11,804 nt of DNA from Bryobacteraceae bacterium. Lineage in GTDB: Bacteria; Acidobacteriota; Terriglobia; Bryobacterales; Bryobacteraceae. Within the stretch, counting starts at the first letter, position 1; every line of letters starts with the position of its first letter. The notes below the pieces were generated by a model, which saw only the letters and a list, made by a program, of their open reading frames with translations, made no database searches and was not told the origin of the DNA. The stretch spans positions 1 through 11,804 of the forward strand of contig JASHWA010000224.1 of the NCBI GenBank assembly GCA_030044325.1, read 5' to 3'. The position numbers and the translations under genes were made by a program. Shown here piece by piece: positions 7,244 to 11,804 of this stretch.

Positions 7244-8215
7244 ATGAGAGCTCAGACGATCGATGTAAAGGAATCGATGGGCCGGATCCTTTGTTGCACG
7301 ATCTTTCGCCCCGGCGGGCGCAAGCTGCTTGCGAAAGGACACGTGTTGAGCGAGGAAGACGTGCGCTTGCTCGAAACCGAGGGCCTCGACCAGGTGTGGG
7401 TGACCGAACTGGAGAGCGGCGAGATTCCCGAGGATGAGGCAGTGTGCCAGGCAAGCCGGGAGATGGGCTGCGGCGCGGTGGAAATCCGCCTGGCCGCCGG
7501 CGGGCGCGCCAACCTGTTTGCAACCGAAGACTGCTGCGTCCTGGTAGACGACGAGTTGCTCAAGCAGCTCAACTGCATCTCGAGCATTGTCACGGCGACC
7601 ATCCCCAATTTCACTTTCGCCAGAGCCGGCGACCGCATCGCGACGGTAAAAAGCGCGCCGTTCGCGGTGGCACAGGCGCAACTGGAGGCGGTGATCAACG
7701 TTTTGCGCGAGCGCGGTCCCATTCTTCAGGCCCGTCCCCTTCGCAATCCGTCGGTCGCGATCCTGTACAGCGACCCAATCCAGGGCGATCGCGCCCGCAC
7801 GTTATTCGAGCCGATTGTCCGGCAGAGGCTGGACCGGTTTGGCACCTCGCCCGCTTTCGCGCTTTCCTGCATCGAGGAAGATACATCGGTATCGCGCAGC
7901 CTGCAACATCTGCTGCGCGCCAATCCCTCCATGATTCTGATCGCCTCCACCACCGCGCCGGCCGGACCCGAGGACGTGGTGGGCCGCGCGATGGTCAGGA
8001 TCGGATGCCACGTCGAGCGCTTCCTCGCGCCGGTTGAGCCGGGCAACCTGCTTCTGCTCGCCTATAAAGATGACATCCCCATCGTTTCGGCGCCGGGATG
8101 CTACCGCTCGGCGAAATCGAACGTCGTCGATCTTATCCTCCCCCCGATGCTCGCCCGCTATCGCCTGTCCGGCTGGGAAGTCGCAGGCCTGGGGCATGGC
8201 GGGCTGCTGGCGTAG
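7244..8215 (+). CDS. Molybdopterin-binding protein (MoeA/MoCF-like domain), stand-alone
   Basis: A purine-rich Shine-Dalgarno (GAGAGGGG, 7229-7236) sits about 7 bp before ATG 7244, so I prefer this start over in-frame codons further upstream; it gives 323 residues. The N-terminal part (KGHVLSEEDVRLLETEGLDQVWV, given here as residues 31-53 with key residues G32, E38, D39 and G47) resembles MoeA-type proteins. The middle (ANLFATEDCCVLVDDELL, 89-106; DRIATVKSAPFAV, 130-142) and the C-terminal MoCF-type domain match the molybdopterin-binding half of proteins that in other bacteria are fused to a MobA-like nucleotidyltransferase serving molybdenum hydroxylases. In that domain TTAPAGPEDVVGRAM (236-250) replaces the usual GG-S-GxxD loop, and PVEPGNLLLL (263-272) and APGCYRSAKSN (283-293) follow. 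The fused transferase is absent here. No hydroxylase genes are in the window. Soluble and cytoplasmic; role in cofactor handling is inferred. Confidence 0.85.
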   Translation: MRAQTIDVKESMGRILCCTIFRPGGRKLLAKGHVLSEEDVRLLETEGLDQVWVTELESGEIPEDEAVCQASREMGCGAVEIRLAAGGRANLFATEDCCVLVDDELLKQLNCISSIVTATIPNFTFARAGDRIATVKSAPFAVAQAQLEAVINVLRERGPILQARPLRNPSVAILYSDPIQGDRARTLFEPIVRQRLDRFGTSPAFALSCIEEDTSVSRSLQHLLRANPSMILIASTTAPAGPEDVVGRAMVRIGCHVERFLAPVEPGNLLLLAYKDDIPIVSAPGCYRSAKSNVVDLILPPMLARYRLSGWEVAGLGHGGLLA

Positions 8216-8222
8216 GAGGTAG

Positions 8223-8253
8223 TAGGGAGTGGTACTCGAAAACCGACTCCCTA
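8223..8253. terminator. Inverted repeat between convergent genes, possible bidirectional terminator
   Basis: TAGGGAGT (8223-8230) and ACTCCCTA (8246-8253) form a perfect 8-bp stem with a 15-base loop, placed 8 bp after the molybdopterin-binding gene and 25 bp from the end of the convergent DUF892 remnant. There is no T-run, so termination is suggested by position only; it may instead be a dispersed repeat. Confidence 0.35.
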
Positions 8254-8277
8254 TTGCCCACTTCCCAACTGCCCGCC

Positions 8278-8665
8278 CTAAAGCAGCGCGTGAATATTGA
8301 CCTGGCTCTCCGCGATCTCGGTGAGCTTGTGGTCGGCTTCCTTCTCCTCATCGAGCGTCCTCTGCAACAGCCGTACCGCTTCGCCGTAGCCGAGGTGCTG
8401 CGTGATTGATCGGGCGGTGCCGTAGCCGGCCATCTGGTAGTGCTCCACGCGTTGCGCCGCCGCGATGATCGCGGCGTCGAACATCCGGGTTTCCCTTGGC
8501 GTCCACCATCTCCTCGCCTTCCCTCAGCAGCCCTTTCATCGCCTCGCACGTTTCCCGTTGCGGCGACTTGTCGAGCTGGCGGAAAATCGTGTCCAGCCGA
8601 TCGACCTGTTGCCGCGTGTGGGCCAGATGTCCCCTTCTGCTACTGAAATTTTCCCTTGGAGAACT
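8278..8665 (-). pseudogene. DUF892 (YciE/YciF-like, ferritin-fold) remnant, N-terminus lost and frameshifted
   Basis: The C-terminal part is clear from the minus strand: FDAAIIAAAQRVEHYQMAGY, followed by GTARSITQHLG and LDEEKEADHKLTEIAES, with the Glu/His residues of a ferritin-like helix bundle. The preceding part (HLAHTRQQVDRLDTIFRQL, then SPQRETCEAMKGLLREGEEM) lies in another frame. The two halves join near 8480-8490, where the expected V-R-D-A-A is replaced by V-R-R-R in one frame and F-D-A-A in the other, consistent with loss of two bases. Before about residue SSPRENF (near 8665) the homology stops: the first helix or so, roughly 40-50 residues including the start, is missing. Intact members are about 160-170 residues and are stress-induced proteins of unclear function. 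The TAG stop is at 8278-8280. Confidence 0.75.
8628..8638 (-). repeat. Copy of the AGAAGGGGACA motif at the truncation junction
   Basis: The plus-strand sequence TGTCCCCTTCT (minus strand AGAAGGGGACA) is identical over 11 bases to 4555-4565 in the REP-like element before argC. It sits close to the point where recognisable DUF892 homology ends. Sequence identity is seen; a causal link with the truncation is inferred. Confidence 0.5.
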
Positions 8666-8680
8666 CCGCGTAAATAGAAA

Positions 8681-9597
8681 ATGCTGGACGCGCCGAGTTT
8701 CCTTTGGCGCAGGCCAGTCACGATCAAGGCGGTCGACGTTCTGGCTGGCGATATCCTGCTGGCGACCGTCGAAGGCAATGCGCTGGACGGGATATTTGCT
8801 GCGGGCAGCGGCCAGACCGCAGTGGTCGGTCCCAGGCAAACTACGACGATGATCCTGTCGGCGGTGACGAATCCCCTTCCATCAAAGGTCGACCATCGCA
8901 TCCATTTCCGCGTTGGAGGCGACTCACACGACACCGTGGTTCGCTATCCCGGTACTCCGGTCGAGAAAAATCTTCTCCGCCTGCGCCCTCCCGTCAGAGG
9001 CGATTCCTGGGTCGTGTTGGCGGGGCCCGGGAGTAACAATCACCACACTGCGGGCGTACTTCAGTTCGAAGGGCGCCAACTCGTTCCCCAACGCTTCGCA
9101 ATCGACTTTAACAGGGCATACGAAGACGGCGAATTGGTCCACGGGGACCGAACGGAGGTCCACAATTATCGATGTTACGGAGCCGTCGTGTTTGCGGTGG
9201 CAGACGCACGCGTCATTTTCGTGCGAAACGATGTTCCCGATAATCCCGGCCAAGCCAATAAGCCAACGCTCTTCCGGATACCCTCGCCAATCTGGGCGGA
9301 AATCGAGTGGTCCTCGATTTGGGCGGCGGCAAGTTCGCCTCTTACTTCCACCTGCAACCGGGGTCGGTGCAAGTGAAGCAGGGCGACACGGTCCATGCTG
9401 GGGACCCCCTCGGTCTGGTTGGCAACTCGGGCGCACCCGCGCCCCATTTGCACTTTCAGGTAACTGGCGGGCCAGAGCCGATGACATCCGACGGCCTTCC
9501 ATACGTCTTTGACTCGTTCATCCGCGACGGCAAGAGGGTCACGGGCCAGATGTCTTTGGACGGTTGGATGATCGCCTTCGACAGCCCGCGTCGATAG
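8681..9597 (+). pseudogene. M23 (LytM-type) metallopeptidase gene, 5'-truncated and frameshifted
   Basis: The first frame (ATG 8681) encodes PVTIKAVDVLAGD, LPSKVDHRIHFRV (66-78) and QRFAIDFNRAYEDG (137-150), then NYRCYGAVVFAVADARVIF (162-180). Near 9268-9279 the reading must shift by one base to continue as DTLANLGGNRVVLDLGGGK, then YFHLQPGS, the second zinc-site region, and GNSGAPAPHLHFQV with the HxH motif, ending at TAG 9595-9597. Intact relatives are secreted cell-envelope peptidases or LytM-like factors with a signal peptide and a YEL..TN segment before the PVTIKAVDV part. These about 60 residues are missing, and an in-frame TAG lies two codons before ATG 8681. The first motif has Arg where classic M23 enzymes have the zinc-binding His; I believe relatives of this subgroup share that. 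The frameshift could be a sequencing error, but the missing 5' end could not. Confidence 0.78.
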
Positions 9598-9668
9598 GGC
9601 CGAAGGGGACACCCTTGAAGAGCCTCATTGGGTGACCTTCGTGAAGTTGACATCATAGCCGTGCAGTG

Positions 9669-9696
9669 AAATCGGAAATCGTAAATCGTAAATCGG
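9669..9696 (+). repeat. Tandem heptamer AAATCGK, four units
   Basis: Four adjacent 7-bp units (AAATCGG, AAATCGT, AAATCGT, AAATCGG) lie in the gap between the M23 remnant and the TPR regulator. The array runs straight into a G7 run. Confidence 0.85.
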
Positions 9697-9719
9697 GGGG
9701 GAATCGGGGGGCATGCGGG
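9695..9719 (+). other. G-run cluster, potential G-quadruplex
   Basis: Runs of 7, 6 and 3 G occur at 9695-9701, 9706-9711 and 9717-9719. They can be divided as G3-N1-G3-N7-G3-N5-G3, which fits the usual quadruplex rule. Folding is not shown by sequence alone. Confidence 0.4.
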
Positions 9720-9744
9720 ACAGTCTGACGTGACACGCATCGGG

Positions 9745-9777
9745 AAATCGGGGGCGTCCTATGGAGGCCCCGAATTT
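9745..9777. repeat. 33-bp near-palindrome (hairpin)
   Basis: AAATCGGGGGCGTCC (9745-9759) and GGAGGCCCCGAATTT (9763-9777) are nearly complementary around a TAT centre, with one mismatch and a small register slip in the A/T end. It lies between the two tandem arrays and downstream of the minus-strand regulator, so it might terminate that gene. The TTTT at 9775-9778 reads as A on the minus strand, which argues against a classic terminator there. Confidence 0.5.
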
Positions 9778-9785
9778 TCCCCCCG

Positions 9786-9838
9786 CGAATTTCTCCGAAT
9801 TTCTCCGAATTTCTCCCCCGAATTTCTCCGAATTTCCC
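9786..9838 (+). repeat. Tandem decamer CGAATTTCTC, five units
   Basis: Units start at 9786, 9796, 9806, 9819 and 9829; the first three are contiguous, a CCC spacer follows, and the last unit ends CCC instead of CTC. The units are roughly reverse-complementary to the heptamers at 9669-9696, so the two arrays could pair across the palindrome between them. Confidence 0.85.
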
Positions 9839-9842
9839 GAGA

Positions 9843-9868
9843 ACCCGCGCCATTGCCGGCGCGGCTCG
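9843..9868 (+). repeat. Dispersed GC-rich hairpin repeat, copy 1
   Basis: ACCCGCGCCATTGCCGGCGC begins this 26-bp copy, which ends GGCTCG. CCGCGCC (9845-9851) and GGCGCGG (9858-9864) form a perfect 7-bp stem. It lies 8 bp beyond the stop codon of the TPR regulator. Copies 2 and 3 are at 11538-11563 and 11586-11611 in the same orientation. Confidence 0.8.
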
Positions 9869-9876
9869 CGCGCCTC

Positions 9877-11247
9877 CTAGACGGCGGCGACGCCGTGAGT
9901 GTAGGCGGATTCGGATTCGGTCAGCAGAATGCGGCGCGCGAGGCCGGTGAATTTGGGCATGGTGCGCAGCGAGCTCAGGCGCGGATCGAGGGTCAGGAAG
10001 ACCAACCACGGCTCGCGCTCGCGCAAGGCCTCCTGGAGCAGCGCCAGCGCCTCATTGCGATTGCCCAGTCCGGTCTGGATGACGGCGAAATCGTAGTGCG
10101 AGCTCCACCTTCCGCGATCCCTGCGATCCTTTAACAAGGCGATCGCGTCGTGGGCCTTGTCATGCTCGCCGGCCTGTCCGCAGATAAAGCCGAGGGTGGC
10201 GATCATGCGCGGGTCGCCGTGATGTTCGGAAAGAACAGCGATCGCCTGCTGCGGCTGACCGACGGCGGCGAGCGCGCAGCCGCGCAGCCATTGGCGCCAG
10301 GCCGGCATCGACGCCGAATCCGAGGCCTGTTCGGTCATGCGGAGCACCGATTCGTGCTGTTCGGAGAGGTACAGGGTGAGCAGGTGAGCTTCGTCGAGAA
10401 ACGCGGCGGGGGCGAGCTCGTGCGCTTTCACCAGCTCCTCGCCGGCCGCGGTCAGTTTACCGGTGGGAATGAGCCCGGCGAAGGCGCGCCACAAACGGCC
10501 GGCGCCGGAATAGGTGTCGCGCTCGATGGCCTTGAGGAAGTGCGATTCGGCATCGCGCCAGCGCCATTCAAACAGCGCGCAGGCCAGTCCCAGAAGGATG
10601 TGGGCGTCGGCCGACATCTCATCGAGCTGCAATGCGGCGTCCGCCTGGGCGCGCACCAACGGCCAGGTTTCACGCGGGCGACGGTATCCGAGAATCGCCT
10701 GGAACGCGTAAATATAGGCGAGCCCGATATGCGCCTGCGGCCAATCCGGATCGGCCTCGATGGCTTCTTCAAAGCGGGCCGCGGCTTCGGCGAGCGATGG
10801 TTCGTTGAACCTGGTCGAGACGAAGCGGCCTTGCGAATAAGCATTGCGGGCGCGCAGCTTTTTCTCGACTTCCGTCTGAAGCTGTTCCCGGCGCTGGAAC
10901 TTGGGAACGTATTTTCCCTTGGGAAATTCGATGACCAGGGGATCTTCGCTGCCGCCGTCGCTGTAATACTCCTTCAACTTGACGCGCAGACGGCTGGCGA
11001 GCACGCGAACCAGGGAATCGCTGCGGGGGTCGTAGGAATCGGGCTTTTTCAGAACTTCGGTGCCGATCACATACTCCTTCAGCATGTCCGCGTTGCCCTG
11101 AAGTGTCTGCGCGACGGTGAAACGGAGCAGGCTGCGCAGGCGTTTGGACCTGGCGAATTTCTCGCTTGCCAGTATCCGTTCCACCTCATTCTGAATCGCT
11201 TCGGGGGTAAGCTCCTCAGGAATAACGGCGTTCTCGTAACGCGACAT
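9877..11247 (-). CDS. Winged-helix-like domain plus TPR regulator (CadC-like architecture, soluble)
   Basis: The 456-residue protein has an N-terminal domain (about 12-118) with FARSKRLRSLLRFTV (31-45), YDPRSDSLVRVLASRLRVKL (72-91), KEYY (92-95) and IEFPKGKYVPKF (106-117). This domain is common in Acidobacteriota and recalls the recognition helix and beta wing of OmpR/CadC-type DNA-binding domains. A helical TPR region follows (about 145-410; for example SLAEAAARFEEAIEADPDWP at 151-170 and NRNEALALLQEALRE at 396-410). The ending LDPRLSSLRTMPKFTGLARR (420-439) is usual for such TPR regulators. No membrane segment is seen, so it is probably a cytoplasmic transcriptional regulator or adaptor; target and signal are unknown. 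ATG 11247 is fixed by an excellent Shine-Dalgarno. The gene is intact, unlike its left neighbours, and is flanked by copies of one hairpin repeat. Confidence 0.8.
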   Translation of the reverse strand: MSRYENAVIPEELTPEAIQNEVERILASEKFARSKRLRSLLRFTVAQTLQGNADMLKEYVIGTEVLKKPDSYDPRSDSLVRVLASRLRVKLKEYYSDGGSEDPLVIEFPKGKYVPKFQRREQLQTEVEKKLRARNAYSQGRFVSTRFNEPSLAEAAARFEEAIEADPDWPQAHIGLAYIYAFQAILGYRRPRETWPLVRAQADAALQLDEMSADAHILLGLACALFEWRWRDAESHFLKAIERDTYSGAGRLWRAFAGLIPTGKLTAAGEELVKAHELAPAAFLDEAHLLTLYLSEQHESVLRMTEQASDSASMPAWRQWLRGCALAAVGQPQQAIAVLSEHHGDPRMIATLGFICGQAGEHDKAHDAIALLKDRRDRGRWSSHYDFAVIQTGLGNRNEALALLQEALREREPWLVFLTLDPRLSSLRTMPKFTGLARRILLTESESAYTHGVAAV

Positions 11248-11252
11248 CTAAT

Positions 11253-11260
11253 CCCTCCTT
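11253..11260 (-). promoter_or_regulatory. Shine-Dalgarno of the TPR regulator
   Basis: AAGGAGGG on the minus strand ends 5 bases before the ATG at 11247, a near-perfect ribosome binding site and the strongest in the window. A TTACC/GGTAA inverted repeat (11274-11278 and 11281-11285) lies just upstream; no convincing -35/-10 pair was found. Confidence 0.85.
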
Positions 11261-11476
11261 GTCAGTTAGATTCTTACCCAGGTAACGCGTAACAATATTT
11301 CTTAGAACCCTTAGTCCGGCGAAGAAACTTGGAAAATAGTGGGTTGGCAAGGGTATCCAATTTTAGGGATCGTGAATGGACGTGAATCGGCTGTAGGGGT
11401 TCGTCGTGGTTCGTGGTTCGCCCCCGGGTGTGGTGGAACGGGCTGCTCGCGACGACGAACTGTTTACGACTGGTTA

Positions 11477-11497
11477 CCCCAGCGCTTACGCGCGGGG
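11477..11497 (+). repeat. Bulged hairpin CCCC-A-GCGC / GCGC-GGGG
   Basis: CCCC (11477-11480), one unpaired A, GCGC (11482-11485), a TTAC loop, GCGC (11490-11493) and GGGG (11494-11497) form an 8-bp stem with one bulge. The GCGCGGGGC end recurs at about 11513-11521, suggesting a decayed second copy. Confidence 0.5.
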
Positions 11498-11537
11498 CTT
11501 GCCGTTTTTACCCGCGCGGGGCGTTGCATGTTGTTTT

Positions 11538-11563
11538 ACCCGCGCCATTGCTCGCGCGGCTCG
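11538..11563 (+). repeat. Dispersed GC-rich hairpin repeat, copy 2
   Basis: This copy matches copy 1 (9843-9868) except around the hairpin loop, with stem CCGCGC/GCGCGG (11540-11545 and 11554-11559). It shares a longer identical block with copy 3: 11528-11552 equals 11576-11600, offset 48 bp, including the preceding ATGTTGTTTT. Confidence 0.8.
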
Positions 11564-11585
11564 TCGATGTTGTCGATGTTGTTTT

Positions 11586-11611
11586 ACCCGCGCCATTGCT
11601 GGCGCGACTCG
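11586..11611 (+). repeat. Dispersed GC-rich hairpin repeat, copy 3
   Basis: The stem CGCGCCA/TGGCGCG (11589-11595 and 11600-11606) is perfect with loop TTGC. It is in the same orientation as copies 1 and 2. Copies 2 and 3 together look like a local duplication of a 48-bp unit. Confidence 0.8.
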
Positions 11612-11621
11612 AAAATTTATT

Positions 11622-11633
11622 GGATCCGGATCC
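11622..11633. repeat. 12-bp perfect palindrome GGATCCGGATCC
   Basis: Two abutting GGATCC hexamers make a perfect 12-bp palindrome just after repeat copy 3. It could be a protein-binding site or chance; no gene start lies nearby. Confidence 0.5.
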
Positions 11634-11804
11634 TTTAGCCGAATTTGATATCGGTCGTCGACGCGACCGGCCGCTTGATTTGCGCCGCAACGGCTTGGCA
11701 CCGGTCCTGTACCGGCGGACATCCAACGCACGCAGGCCCGCTCGGCGATTTATCTAGAAAACCCCTATAGGCCGATCCCGTCCTCCGTTGGAAGAGCACC
11801 TGGA

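Larger units (their letters stand above)
11261..11804. other. Repeat-rich 544-bp stretch without a credible gene
   Basis: Open frames here translate the repeats themselves and overlap on both strands, and none resembles a protein I know. Visible structure: GTTCGTCGT (11399-11407) with its inverse at 11452-11460; a bulged hairpin at 11477-11497; two copies of the hairpin repeat; a 9-bp tandem GTCGATGTT (11563-11571, 11572-11580); and a 12-bp palindrome at 11622-11633. I see nothing definite in 11640-11804. Confidence 0.6.

Noticed and set aside
9669..9838. Possible CRISPR array
   Set aside because: Units are 7 or 10 bp and contiguous, with no spacers of 25-45 bp and no cas genes in the window.
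10150..11292. 380-codon plus-strand frame
   Set aside because: It is antisense to the TPR regulator, has no recognisable domain and no ribosome site, while the minus-strand gene has a perfect one.
11413..11757. 114-codon plus-strand frame near the right end
   Set aside because: It mostly translates the hairpin repeats (similar peptide blocks recur), and overlapping frames exist on both strands.

Overview
This is about 11.8 kb of GC-rich bacterial DNA. The gene families point to Acidobacteriota, probably the Solibacteres/Bryobacterales group. The evidence is an MacB/FtsX-type 'ADOP' permease encoded without an ATPase, a winged-helix-like plus TPR regulator, a serine/threonine kinase with an acidobacterial-looking N-terminus, and dispersed GC-rich hairpin repeats between genes. 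This placement is inference from family content; no rRNA is present.

Left part (1-4418), all on the minus strand: the first 56 codons of a serine/threonine protein kinase; about 400 bp with no credible gene; an initiator tRNA (CAT anticodon, encoded CCA) with its own promoter, whose -35 box contains the stop codon of the next gene; an MgtC/SapB-DUF4010 membrane protein; and a 789-residue ADOP permease.

Middle (4419-8215), all on the plus strand: a 279-bp divergent intergenic region carries a hairpin repeat, an intrinsic terminator and a TATAAT box 11 bp before argC. Then comes a compact arginine cluster, argC-argB-argA (short-form GNAT N-acetylglutamate synthase), with a 1-bp gap and an 8-bp overlap. 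Together these enzymes take glutamate to N-acetylglutamate semialdehyde. A free-standing molybdopterin-binding (MoeA-like) protein follows.

Right part (8216-11804) is a decayed, repeat-rich accessory zone. A DUF892 (YciE/YciF-like) gene on minus and an M23 peptidase gene on plus are divergently arranged. Both lack their N-terminal parts at the same junction, and each also carries a frameshift. A tract of short tandem repeats, G-runs and a near-palindrome follows. Next is an intact cytoplasmic winged-helix-like/TPR regulator with a near-perfect Shine-Dalgarno, flanked on both sides by copies of one hairpin repeat. The window ends in about 550 bp of repeats without a gene.

I do not see an obvious new defence or biosynthetic system. 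The most unusual signals are the repeat families and the paired truncation scar: AAGGGGACA occurs four times, twice as an inverted pair bracketing the M23 fragment. The initiator tRNA with a potential U1-A72 pair and the apparently near-leaderless argC transcript are also worth a look.
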